A stretch of 64,000 nt of DNA from Charina bottae (lineage: Eukaryota > Chordata > Lepidosauria > Squamata > Charinaidae), in contig JALMGJ010000003.1 in NCBI GenBank assembly GCA_023362775.1, forward strand, positions 51,996,416 through 52,060,415, read 5' to 3'. Below, piece by piece: positions 22,610 through 34,063 of the stretch (positions are counted from its first letter, which is position 1; every line of letters begins with the position of its first letter). The notes under the pieces are model-generated. The model had not been told where the DNA came from, ran no database searches, and saw nothing but the letters and a program-made list of their open reading frames with translations. The translations under genes and the position numbers were made by a program.

Positions 22610-22637
22610 ATATATATATATATATAATATATATATA
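22450..22637. repeat. (TTTTATA)n and (TA)n microsatellite
   Basis: Irregular tttta/tata units to about 22520, then a long (TA)n run with scattered breaks to 22637. It abuts the SINE-like block at 22640. Confidence 0.95.
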
Positions 22638-22639
22638 GT

Positions 22640-22778
22640 GTCAGAAGCACCAAGGCGCTTCTGTAGTGAAAGGATTTGCCGGTGACGTCACCGTTGCCCG
22701 GGAGACGCCTGAGGAGGCTCCTTTCATGTCCCTGTGATTTTTCCCACCGAGGTGGTACCTATTTATCTAATTGCATCA
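22640..22778 (-). mobile_element. SINE core fragment
   Basis: On the minus strand gataaataggtaccacctcg matches the core of the tRNA-derived SINEs at 3899 and 44656 (ataggtaccacttcggtggg). The remainder, with gtgacgtcaccgg, diverges from them and is GC-rich. It is probably a related subfamily. Confidence 0.5.
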
Positions 22779-22784
22779 TTATCA

Positions 22785-22823
22785 TTAATTATTATTATTC
22801 ATTATTATAATTATTAATAATTG

Positions 22824-22863
<40 letters not shown>

Positions 22864-22866
22864 TTA
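22785..22866. repeat. (ATT)n microsatellite
   Basis: Imperfect att/aat repeats followed by about 14 clean att units. Confidence 0.9.
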
Positions 22867-22869
22867 TAT

Positions 22870-24940
22870 TATTTATTTCCAGTGAATCCAGGGTGGGATA
22901 AATGCTAAAGGAAAAGTTGGTGTACTATTTTCAATATATGAGATATATTTATTTTATCTTACTTTGTTTTATTTACAGTACTTTTATACTGCTGGACTCA
23001 TAAAATTTATTTCCCCGATAATTATGAGGTATCCGGGCCGTTCTGAAACCGAGTATCTTCAGATTTTGCTAAAAGATGAGTGGATTACAGTCACAGCGCA
23101 GGTAGCAAGATTCTGCGCAGCAGCACTAAAGAGCCGATGTAACTTAGTGAAAAACTTACCATAAATATTTTACTTTCTTTTATAACTATTCATTTAAAAT
23201 TTTGCTATTAACACTTAATTTTAATAGTTAATAATTAATAACCATAGGATGCCACAAGATATGGAACTCAACATAACGTAAAATAGGCTGTCTTCTTGAT
23301 ATGATATACAAATGTTAAGTATTTTGCTAAACTAATTTTAGATATGGATTTTATTTATTTTATTATAGCTGAGAACTTTTATTGGCTACATATGGCATAT
23401 TTTTATTTGTACTGGTCTATGACTGTAATAAATAAATTGAAATACTGCTGGACTCAGTCTGACTCCTGGCAGTTTACATACAAATGAATATACAAAAATA
23501 ACACGGTTCGTGCAAATGGTTGCCCACAACAGCCATTGCCACCATCTAACTCCAAATGTCTGCTTAAATGAAAGAGTTTTAACCAACCTGTGGGAGTCTA
23601 ATATGGAAATTCCTAAGCAAAGACTCAGGCAAGGTATCCCAAAGCATAGTGGCCACCACAGAGAGCCATCTTCAGCCTCTTGTTCCACTGAATCCTTGTA
23701 GGGATGGGAGCAACGGCATCCTCTCCCTGCATACCTGCACAGACCAGGCCGATTCTGCATGGAAGAGGGAGTCAGGTTGCCAGACTCCTGGTCTTTCCTT
23801 TTTGTGAAGTGTAAAAATTATTGTGTGTGCCCACAAGGATGAGGTTCTCCACAAGAGGTGCTTCTTCTTCATAGATCTTCCTGGACTGACCATGTAATAG
23901 AGGCCAGTTCAAATTTCTCAGTGCTTGTCAGGTGTAACAGTTCTGCTTTTAAGTTAGGAAGATTTTGATATCAAGCTTTCAGATAACTACTTCGCCAGAT
24001 GTGACCAGAATGAAATTCAGTTGAACTCCAAAAGCAACCAAGCTTTAAGCTATTAACAGCCCCTTGTGTTCTGCGGCAAATCCTTTTCTCTGGAAAAGAG
24101 TTGCAGTCCTGATATGTCAAAATAATCAGATACGTTGTCTTCTGGCAAACGATCAAAAAAATGATTTCCTCTTTCTGAGAGTGGCTGTGAATTTTTGAAG
24201 TTTCTATAAAATGTGCTTGTGCTGCAGTTTTGCCTCCTGGAAAGTCTACCTAGCTGTATAGATTGTAATAGAAATGGAGAATATGGCTAAAAATTAAAAA
24301 TGGCATTGCACTGAGTTTTAGTTTATTTAGAATGGAGAATGAAGACAAATAATGCTAGAAGGGGAACAGCTAAGAAATATCCAGAAATGCTAGAAATCAT
24401 GAATGTGTTATATTTGTCTAATTTCCACCTAGTACAGTCCTTAAGCATTGAGTGTTGATGAGAACATCAACTACATGACGAGGTTACTATCCTATGAATA
24501 CTTATGAAAACCTATTGAATTCAGCAGGAATCCCAAGTAAGTGTAGAGTCAACCAGTTCAGCAGACAGAGCAGCACCTTAGCAACCAATTTCTCATACAG
24601 AGTCACAGCTTTCATTTGGCACTTCTGTGCAAGGTCATTGGGTTGTTCCCAGATTAATCTACACCCCTGTGATCTCACGCATCATCTTTCTTTGCCAGCT
24701 GAACTAATTTAATGTTCTGAAGCTGGCTTTCAGCCAGAAACACCACCACTCTGTGGTGCTGGAGGATGGGCCATTTCTCCATCAAAGGGAATGCTTCCCT
24801 CACCCTGCCTCCATGCTCCTGAGCTGCAGCTGTCAGAGCAGAAGGGGAACGCTGGCCTGGTGGCTTTGCAGCTTCTCTTCACTAGCCCAGCTGAAGGAGC
24901 AGAGATGAAATTGATAAGACTCCATTTTGTCTTTTCTGTT
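22870..24940. other. No recognised gene
   Basis: Unique-looking sequence. A phrase tactgctggactca occurs twice, near 22987 and 23444, a possible remnant of a dispersed repeat. The minus-strand open frame at 23386-23760 has no recognisable domain. Confidence 0.4.
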
Positions 24941-24952
24941 TCTCTTCAGCAG

Positions 24953-25184
24953 GGTGATGTGTGTGTGTGTGTGTGTTTGATCCCTTCAAGTCAGTGTTGA
25001 CCCTTGACAACTGCCTGGACAAGTCCCTGCTGTTTTCTTGACAAGATTTTTGGAAGTGGTTTGCCATTACCTTCTTCTTAGGGAGCGACTGGCCCAAGGT
25101 CACCCAGCTGGCTTCGTGGGACTAGAACTCACAGTCTCCCGGTTTCTAGCCTGATGCCTTAACCACTACACCAGACTGGCTCTC
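24953..25184 (-). mobile_element. Sauria-like SINE with BovB-like tail, 11-bp TSD
   Basis: The minus strand begins gagccagtctggtgtagtgg, with gttctagtccc (B box), ctgggtgaccttgggccagt, then ggtaatggcaaaccacttcc and cttgtcaagaaaac, ending in (CA)n. The aatggcaaaccact...gccaagaaaac module is shared with the BovB 5' region at 13898-13935. Flanks ctcttcagcag at 24942-24952 and 25185-25195 form an exact duplication. Confidence 0.88.
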
Positions 25185-25228
25185 CTCTTCAGCAGTAGGC
25201 ATGGGGAAAGTGTCAGGTTTTCTATTCT

Positions 25229-25234
25229 CCCTTT

Positions 25235-25282
<48 letters not shown>

Positions 25283-25360
25283 TTCTTTCTTTTTCTTTCT
25301 TTCTTCTCTTTCTTTCTTTCTTTCTTTCTTTCTTTCCCTCCCTCCCTTCTTTCTTTCTTT

Positions 25361-25404
<44 letters not shown>

Positions 25405-25405
25405 T
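25229..25405. repeat. (TTTC)n microsatellite
   Basis: About 175 bp of tttc units with a ccctccctccc interruption near 25336. The open frame across it is an artefact. Confidence 0.97.
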
Positions 25406-25559
25406 TCCTTTTTTGTGGAAGTGGGATGAGAGAATTGCTGTTATTTATTTGAGTGATGGATTTCTAATTTTCTAAGATGGATTTTCACCCACTACCAAAA
25501 TCACTGGTGACATGCTCCCCTATGGCAGCTCAGGGCAGGGCAGTGATTTTCATGTCTTG

Positions 25560-25865
25560 TTCCCAGTGTTACTCGGATGACTGATATAATGACAGTCGTG
25601 GGCCCTTTTGGCTTTCCGCAAGGCATTGAAAACCTGGCTCTTTCCCCAGGCATTGGTTAAAGGTGTTAGATGAACCCGCTTTTTTATATAGTTTAAGAGA
25701 ATGTTTGGGTTTTGACTCAGACATACCATGTTCTTACTGTTGCTTTTATTTTTGGCTTGGTTATTTTTTTGCATATCTGCTTTAACCCAGGTTAGCCACA
25801 CAGAGTCATAATTTACAAGTTGGGCAGCCATATAAATTGATTGAAGAAATAAATAAATACATTTC
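25560..25865 (+). pseudogene. L2-type LINE 3' end
   Basis: The phrase ttccgcaaggcattgaaaac and ctggctctttccccaggcat encodes the C-terminal pattern FRKALKTWLFxQAL of L2-type RTs in decayed form. The 3' UTR ends at gaagaaataaataaatac near 25862. Confidence 0.65.
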
Positions 25866-26265
25866 AACTGCTTTTAAAGGATTGTGGAGTAGAAATGGTT
25901 GCAGTGCGGAAAATGCCCATCAGCGGTTGTTTCCAGCATGTACATAGAGTTGTGCAAGGTGAAGTTAGGGTTAGCAATAAAGGGTCAGAAAACCAGGAAC
26001 GGAATACAAAAAGCTGAGGGTCAGGAGAATAGAGGACAGAAAATGGGAACAGAAAACAAGAGTTTATTCAACAGAGTTGCTTCAGTTCTAAGCCTCAGCA
26101 AAAAGAAAGCTAAATTATATTATATATAAAATGAGTGTCATGCAGCTGCTTTTTCTACTTTAATATTAGCACCCAGTAGCCCAATCCAGTTAGGATCAAT
26201 ATGTACAGGGAGCAGGGAGCCTATCCCTTCACCCTGCTTATTTTTTTTATTTTATTTATTTACTA
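25866..26265. other. No recognised feature
   Basis: AT-rich DNA with purine-rich stretch 25980-26120. Nothing recognised. Confidence 0.4.
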
Positions 26266-26269
26266 TACT

Positions 26270-26335
26270 GACATTTATTTATTTATTTATTTATTTATTT
26301 ATTTGATTTATCACCGCCCAACTCCCATCAAAGGG
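26270..26335 (-). mobile_element. Antisense L2-type tail with (TTTA)n
   Basis: (TTTA)n at 26272-26303 followed by gatttatcaccgcccaactc, the reverse complement of the L2-type terminal ggcggt...aaat tail. Confidence 0.6.
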
Positions 26336-27630
26336 ACTTTGAGGGACATCAAAGGGACATCCTGTATCTTCCTTCCAAGAGTGTGGGTCTTCTATATAAA
26401 AATCCCCCACAGAGGTACAGTATAATATTTTTATAACAGCAGATCTCAGTTGGCATCAATGGAAGTATTTTTGCTTAAGCTAGTGGCAGAAGAGGAAAGG
26501 TTTAGCTTCAACCATCCGGCACATATTGCTTCAGCTCATATCAAACCACTCTATACTTAACACCAAACTAAAGTAAACCTGGAACAGCAGTTGCACAATG
26601 TGAACCTTACAGGAACGCCTTTGCCTCAGTTGTCCGTTGGGCTAAAGTCAGTTAGCAGTAAACTGAAGATAAACTTTGGAGTTGCCTATACTTTGTTTCT
26701 TCTAAGGAAAGGGTATAGGAAGATATCGAATAGAGGATCCATATTAGGGATTTCCTCAGCTGTCCTCACTACCAAATTGAATTGTTAAGGGATTATGATC
26801 CATTCTCTCCTGGAAGCTCTAGATCCCATATAGCTACAGTGACCGTAAATCCTTTATTATAAAGGACACTCCTTTCCTTTTATTCATTTTTCAAGAACTC
26901 ACTTTTGTCCATTATTTTGGTCAATTAACTTTTGCCGTACTAATGGTACCACTTAATGCACACTCTTTCACATTCATGTGAAAAATATGGAAATTGAATT
27001 GTGTTTTTTAAAATAAATTTACGTGCACTGTTTGATTTTAGATATTTTTGTTAGAATATTATATGCATTTTTATAAAATTTTTATTGGTTTTGCTCTTGA
27101 ATTTCCCTTTGTAAAGCAAAGTTATAAACATAAACAATTAAATTTTTTAACCTTATGAACTTCTTTCAGATTTGCCCCTTTTTCAGGTTTGTCCTTTATT
27201 TTTTCCAAGAAAATATGGTCATGATACATATAGCCAATGTGATTGGTAATCATTGTTAGATTTATTATGCATGAATTTGTCTACTTTTTTTAGAAGCCAT
27301 GTAAGCTAATGAACAGCATCACAATTTGTGGCAGGGAATTGCACAAGCTGGTTTTGCACAAACTAATCTTGTTATTTGTGAATAACTCTTCATGTTGGGC
27401 TAGAAGTCCATCAATAATTGTAGCACTGCAGTACAGTAGACAAGCCTCTTTTTTTTTCCTGCTATCACACATCCATGGAGTGTGGCGAGTAAAGCTAAAG
27501 GAACTGTTTCCTGCTAACTTTAATTTCAAACAGTGAATAAAAACAGGTAAAGATATAATGAAAGATACGAAAATCTAATCACAGCGATAGAGTTTTTAAT
27601 TTTCATGTTTACAACACTTCCAGAAAAGAG

Positions 27631-27635
<5 letters not shown>
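26336..27635. other. No recognised feature
   Basis: AT-rich DNA with no element or exon that I can identify. Confidence 0.4.
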
Positions 27636-27637
<2 letters not shown>

Positions 27638-27720
<83 letters not shown>

Positions 27721-27750
27721 TCTTTCTCTTTCTCTTTCTCTTTCTCTCCA
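27638..27750. repeat. (TC)n / (TTTCTC)n microsatellite
   Basis: A clean (TC)n run followed by tttctc units. Confidence 0.97.
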
Positions 27751-27814
27751 AGAAGGGAAAAATGCTGCAACCAGTCAAGGATTCTAATTAACCTTGAATC
27801 AACATTTAGGATAT

Positions 27815-28162
27815 TGTCGGGGCGAGCGGATGGAGCGGCCTGCTTCTCTCCTAGGCACCAGCGATCCAAGTACTATGCAGTAAATAGACTCCAAACAGAA
27901 GTTATATCAAATATCCTATTTACTTATATACATACTTATTTACAGATCACTTCCACAGGTAACAAATGATAAACCAACGATACAGCATACAGAGGTAGAA
28001 TGAGGAGAAATGAGAAATGAGAAGAACGAGATACAGAATCTCTCTGTTTATATATACAAACTGACCAATCACAGTATAGGTCACTCTCATTATTCACCAC
28101 ACCCAACTTAACTCTTAGCACCTGTTGTATGTGTCATACACTGCCACATCATCCCTACAACA
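27815..28162 (-). mobile_element. Probable solo LTR, no clear TSD
   Basis: On the minus strand it starts tgttgtagggatgatgtgg and ends gagcgggtgcc-like GC-rich sequence, then cgccccgaca, with tatatataaacagagag (TATA box) about 120 bp from its 5' end and taaataag further on. TG...CA ends and promoter spacing fit an LTR. I could not find matching flanks, so boundaries are tentative. Confidence 0.6.
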
Positions 28163-28164
28163 AT

Positions 28165-31100
28165 GGCTGCTAATTGGGTGACTCTGCAGAATATTTCCCC
28201 TTTCACCTAAATATCAAGCCTCTCAGTATAATTTATATCTAGCTGTAAATTCCTGGGTATATCAAACCCTAACTGAAACTTTGATGTCTGTGCATCTAGT
28301 TGCTGGTTCAGAGGCTGTGAAATGGGTAGATCAGAAGGTTGAACAAAACACTGAGGAACACAAAATCAAGAGACCAGGCACCAAGCTATACATGCATTAT
28401 TGACATTTATATCACAGTATGAAATGTGAATTTAGGACAGGCAGCTAGGATTTATGGAGCTGAAGTGAACTGCACCATTGAACCTCAAGGTACACACCAA
28501 GATCCTTCAACTTGAGCTGCTATTATTATTGTTGTTGTTTTGTTGTTGTTGTTATTATTATTATTCTTCCTCTTTTTCTGGGACAAGCATTGCAACTTCT
28601 CTTTGTAAACAATCAAGATTGCTCATTCTTTTTGCCTTCCAATAATTTAAACAGCCAAACCGCATGCACAGTTCCATGTCATAAATATGGTCATCTCATG
28701 ATGCACAAACATATTTCACTCTCCACTTGGGGCTTGTGATCACTCCTTTGGGCAAGATTTTTCAGCCAGAAATCACTGCATCTTGCTCAGGAACCAAACC
28801 TGCCCATAAATTATCCCCTCTAACTTCATCCCAATCACCTCCCACAATTGGTGCCTGCTGGTTTGTTGTCACTGTTGTTGAAGCCACCACTTTGAGTGTA
28901 TGGAATGTCTGATGTATCGATAGTATAGTGAAACCTCTTAACTCCTTAGTGTAAAGGTCACCATTAGAAACAAAAGGTTGTTGCCAAGGATATTTAGCAC
29001 TATATAGACCCTCCAGTTAGTGTCATACTTCACTTTGTCATTCTCAGCATCCCCCTTGGAAAGCCCAACTTCACTTTATCATCATAAACATGTCAACAAT
29101 AGGTCCCAGTGGACAGTCCTTCTGTTTGTTCTGCAGGCTCATGAAAAAGTGTGCCATCCAACAACTTGGAATGCTTATTCACTGTGCCGCATGGGACCAG
29201 ACCTGGAACATTTCCATCTCATTTGCTTAGGTCCTTGATTTTTTTTCCCCTTCATCTTCCTAGGAATGAACTTTATGTATGTGGTAAATATAGTCAGGAA
29301 CATGTCTGGGGAGAGAGATTTGTTTTGTGTCTCTACAAGGAGTGTCAGAAATTGAAGAAACTTTGTCCTCATCCATGTCCTTCCTTTTGAAACATTTCTG
29401 CTTGAAAATTATATGCATCTATCTGTCCTAATAAAGCTGTCCTTGTAAACCTCAGGATGTAGGAGTTGGTGTGGGGAATTCATACTTATTTGTTTCATAT
29501 CCTTGTTACCTTAGTTAAATTAAGATTTCTTTAAACAAGTATTCAGTCCAAGTGCCTAATCTCAAAATAGTTTTTTTCCCTATAGAATATACCAAGCAGT
29601 TTTATGAAAATTAACACCACAGAAAATATTTCTCTATGTAAGAATTCTATAGGCAATATTTTCTTCTGGCTTTTTCGCTTGCTATTTTTCTGAAATTCCA
29701 CTCATGACATTTTCTATTCAGTAAATATCACTCTGTGTGAGAGAGTGTGTCAATTTGTCCCTAAGTGGTTACTAATTTTAAGGTAAATGTCTATTTTCAT
29801 GCTTTGGTGTTATAAACTATATTGGTCATTAATCGTCATTGTTCTGCTCACTCATTTGTTGTTGTTTATATTTTGCTTTGTATAAAATGGCATAGAAAAA
29901 AGGATGAAAGATAATTTACTTTTAAAGTATATGTTTGATTCAGTAGACATATTTATTATTTATGCCCACTTTGCAAACTGAAGACTCTTTAAAATATACT
30001 CTGGAAGATTTTTCATTAAAAACTACAAACAACTATAATATTAAAGTAACTAAGTAATGATGGATTTTGCTATAAGAAATTAGCCAGAAGTGCTGGGTGT
30101 AACAAAGGCTCTCCAAAGTCTACTGAGTCCCGATTGATTTCATTGAGAGGTTAGCTTGAAAAAGTGGGTTTGGGATGGACAGGTGGTTCAGGTGACCCCA
30201 TTTATGCTTTCTATCTAAAGCACAAATTGAGAAAGAATACAGTTTATTTACAAAGAACATCCAGACAGAACTGACCCAGAAACTATTTGCCTGTCAACTA
30301 TTATGCTTCTAGCTGGCACTCAAGGTTCAAGCAAAATGTATTATCCATCAGCATTTAGTATTCTCCTTGTTGCTAAAATATTAGCCCACATATATCCTGC
30401 CTCCAGACCAACCAGTCAGGAGGGTTCCCTCCACATGTTGTCAAAATTGAGTTCCATGATTCAAGTGGCACATCAACAAAGAGATTGACTTCGTGATGCA
30501 TTCTATACATGAAAAATATGTAGAACAGGTCCTCTGATGACAAAATAGTTTTATTCCAAATGGGATTCCAGGAACTATCCATTGTATCTGCAGTTCAAGT
30601 TGTCATCTTTTTTTGCTTTAGTTTACTATCCAGGTCACTTCTCTTTGAGAGAGGAATATCATTCCCCATAAAAATTCAATATGGATCTCCAGAGATTTAG
30701 AAACAAGTCTGTTTTAACTCTCCTTATATTTCAATACTATATCCTTCTATGGAGATAAAAGAAAACTCTTCTAGACCTTAATGGAGTGAACTAGAGCAAA
30801 TTACCAAAGCAGACCCAATTGCATTAATGAGTCATTCTTTGTTCAAACAATTGTATAGAGATAAGTTTATGTGGGAAGAATGTAACTCCCCACACATACA
30901 CACACAAAGCACATAATTTGAAAACTGATCTTCAAATAAGCATATCTTAGAAGTCAGTGCAGTGGTTGCAATTCTAAAATGTGTACCTTAGGAAAGTTAT
31001 ATACAAATCTCTATATATTAGGGAATGGTATGTATATAACTTAGTACATTAGAACATTGCAAACGACAGTGAATACAGATGTTGAACACTTCTTCCATAG

Positions 31101-31200
31101 TGTTCATGTCCCATCCTATTATTTCCCACAATGAGTCTGAAGAACAGAAAAGTATTTGGGGTATCATGATGCTTATTTAAGCTTTATAGGCATGAATGTC
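28165..31200. other. No recognised gene
   Basis: About 3 kb of AT-rich unique-looking DNA. A (TTG)n/(TTA)n tract lies at 28523-28565. None of the open frames, all under 80 codons, has a recognisable domain. Confidence 0.45.
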
Positions 31201-31203
31201 TTT

Positions 31204-31338
31204 GCCAGTTTTTTCTACCCAGCACCTTCTAGATATTTTGGACATAGTTTCTACCACACCCACTTTGACTGGCTATTGGATATACTGAGGAGGAAAATGA
31301 GAATGGTAGTCCTAAGAACACCAAGTTGAGAAAGGCTG
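31204..31338. mobile_element. Decayed palindromic MITE
   Basis: Left gccagttttttctacccagc and right ccaagttgagaaaggctg are matching inverted ends of the hAT-like palindromic family, and the core keeps agaatggtagtcc. No duplication was found. Confidence 0.45.
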
Positions 31339-32930
31339 TTTTTTCATGCCAGTGTATGCTTGCCTATAAAAATATATGCAAACAATCCCTAGATACTGGT
31401 TTGCAATGCAGCTTGCAAAGGAGCCCATTAATTAGAATTCTGTAGGTCAGAGGTCAGTAGGCTTTCTAACTAAAGGTTATATCTTAATGGTTTGCACATG
31501 TTTAAAATCTGAATGCAGAGACAATTGTTAGCTGGAGGGCTTTCCCCTTCCATGTTGTTCTGTTGATTTTTCCACCATTGCTGATGAACAGCTTTCAACT
31601 TTTCAAACAATCCAATAACGCTTGATTTCCAGGATGCAGCAGCAGCTGTAAATGCCTGGGTCACTTGAAACTTGGCTACAGGAATGTCCTGCAGGGAGTA
31701 ATGTTGAACTGGCAGGGGGGTAAATAAAATGTCTTGATGGGCTCTTTCCATCTTTCCATTTTATGGTTCCATCATTTCCAATAAACCACAAAACTATTCT
31801 AAGACCTAACCCACATGCCTAGAGTTTGTGCAACTGGCTGATGTGGCAATGAACATTTCTTTTAAAAAATATTTCTGGAGAGACCTTTTGTTTGGATATT
31901 TTCAAAACCTGATATTATTATTTTATTGTGCTGAAATATGACATGCTAGGACAGTAGGAGAAAGGAGGAATAGGGAAAAGTTGGTGGGGTTTTTTAGTAT
32001 AATAAGACAAAGGACTCTCCAAAAGTAAAGATGGATAGTGAAAGATTAGTATGCAAAGAATAATGTCAGTACAATGCAGGAATTTTTCTAGGATGTCTCA
32101 TTTTATAAATGTGCAAATATTGAGACATCCTTCTTACGTGACTTGCAATCTAGCCTTTTTTTTAGATAGTTTCACTAGGAGATTGTGTGGATGTGTGTGA
32201 GACATGGAAGGAATGAGGGAGAAAGTTCAATATGTTCTGGAGAATGTTGTATAATGAAGGCCTCTGAATTCATGAGTTCCAGAGAAGAACAGTTCACTCA
32301 AGACTAGCCTTACCTCCATGTCTTGATCTACAATATCCAGGTCACATCCTACATGGTGGTTGACTGCAATCTCTGTGCCTTATTACTTGACCTTCATGAA
32401 CCTTCCCATAAAAGAAGTCAGAGTTAATGTTTTGACATCTCTCTTTGGTTTTCACTTAAAATCTGAAAGGCAAGATAGATAAGATACTGGCCATTGGATG
32501 ATTCATTCTCTAGTGAGCTGAATTTCCTACAATTCTTTGATGTTCCAAGGGTATGTATTATACTATAAATATTCCTTGAAAAAAGCTTTTGACAAACACT
32601 CAGCGTATGCACTTTTTGTTTACTGACATAACTTGAGTGGAGCCTAGGTCTGTCTCTTTTTATAAGGGTGATTGGTATAAGAAAATATCAAAACCAGGTG
32701 AGACTGTCCATGAAAATAGCAAGCCCAAAATTCCCACTTTGTTTTAATTCTTCTATTATAGAATGATGGCTGTTACAAAATCATTAAAATTAAGCTGCTT
32801 TCTTCTTCTTTTTCATTTTTAGCATTTTCTGTAGATTATATTATGTGCTGTGCCATGTTTTTCCAAACTGGTGCTCTCCAGCTATATTAGACCTGAACTG
32901 TCATGGAAAAAATGAGTGGGAAAGGTGTCA
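31339..32930. other. No recognised feature
   Basis: AT-rich DNA. The minus-strand open frame 31470-31751 has no recognisable domain. A partial MITE-like phrase (ccaaactggtgctctccagc) lies at 32864-32883. Confidence 0.4.
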
Positions 32931-32934
32931 CTGT

Positions 32935-33040
32935 AGATAATTGTATTATTGTGGATTATTGTAACCCGCCCAGAGTCCCTTGTATGGGAGATGGGCGGGG
33001 AATAAATTGAATAAATAATAAATAATAATAATAATAATTA
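32935..33040 (+). mobile_element. L2-type 3' tail with (AAT)n
   Basis: The run aacccgcccagagtcccttg, then gatgggcggggaataaa, is nearly identical to the tail at 12215-12265. It ends in aataaataata repeats. Confidence 0.7.
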
Positions 33041-33129
33041 ATGTGAATTTCTGATCACTCAAAATGATTTTGTGCTATGTACTTAAAAGAGTTATATTTT
33101 ATTATTATGTTTTACATTCCCTCAAAAGA

Positions 33130-33450
33130 AGCTAAGTATTCACTTCCGGTGAGGACTCCTTACAAACTAGACGTCTCTGAGGGGGCGGAGACAGCATTGC
33201 GGCAAGACTGGCAGCCAGACAGTGTTTTCCTGGCCGGCCAAACTTCTCCAAATAAAGGAGAGATCGTGAGATTGCCCACTTGCACTCCGGACAGCTGCTC
33301 CTCATGAGTAAATGGCAGAAACCGAGGTTTCTGCAACCGACTCTGAGTTGAGCAGCTAGGAGTCGAGGGATATCCACCAAGCTCACAACGGCAATGTAGC
33401 CTTATGGACACAAAGTTCTGCCAAGCCTCATTTCTTAATCCCTTTTGGAA
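33130..33450. other. GC-richer block of unknown origin
   Basis: Moderately GC-rich sequence beginning near cacttccggtgaggactcc, adjoining the solo LTR at 33456. Overlapping open frames on both strands (33077-33307, 33160-33492) show no domain. It could be an old LINE 5' region, but I cannot assign it. Confidence 0.3.
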
Positions 33451-33455
33451 ATTGC

Positions 33456-33723
33456 TGTCAGCCCTTCCAGGTAAACCAGACAGGAAACACAACTAGATGA
33501 ACTAATTCTACTTTGTTGCAAGGCTATATTAACAGAATCTTGCAAGTCTGAAAGTACAAATCTCCCGCCTTCCCTATTTATTGCTTGAGTGGTCAGGGCG
33601 GGTCTTTCCTAAGTTTTTTCTTTAGACTGTTGCCCTCTCTTGGACTCCCTTTCCTTTCATCTGATCGTTCCCTAGGCAGCATCTCTTCCCCGTTTTCCAA
33701 GGTCACCCTCACATACCATCACA
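33456..33723 (-). mobile_element. Solo LTR with 5-bp TSD
   Basis: The minus strand runs from TGTGATGGTATG to gaagggctgaca, 268 bp, with caataaataggga as an upstream promoter-like element and a CT-rich region before it. An exact attgc duplication flanks it (33451-33455 and 33724-33728). No internal region is present. Confidence 0.83.
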
Positions 33724-33728
33724 ATTGC

Positions 33729-34032
33729 TTATTAATTGCTTTTCAACTATTAAGAACCTTCCAATCAATAATTTTGATAAGGTACACCAGGTGAGTTTCC
33801 TTTAATCCTTGACAAAAGAAGTTTAATTATAAAGTTTAATAAAATTATTATAAAAAAGAACCTAAGTATATCTTAATTATTAGTTATCAAGATCTGTCTA
33901 ATTAATTTTGATCTGCCTAGCTTTACGCCAACAGGATGACTATCACATTCTAGGCTTGTATCTGAATTCTACATAGATGAATATATACAGTATGAGATGT
34001 TCTGAGATGGGTGGCCATATGAATTGAATGAA

Positions 34033-34063
<31 letters not shown>

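Noticed and set aside
23386..23760. 124-codon minus-strand open frame
   Set aside because: No domain, compositional bias, and overlap with a plus-strand open frame of similar quality.
25201..25452. Open frame of Ser/Phe/Leu repeats
   Set aside because: Translation of a (TTTC)n microsatellite.
27815..28162. Complete LTR with target duplication
   Set aside because: I kept it as a probable LTR but could not find matching flanks, so the duplication claim was dropped.
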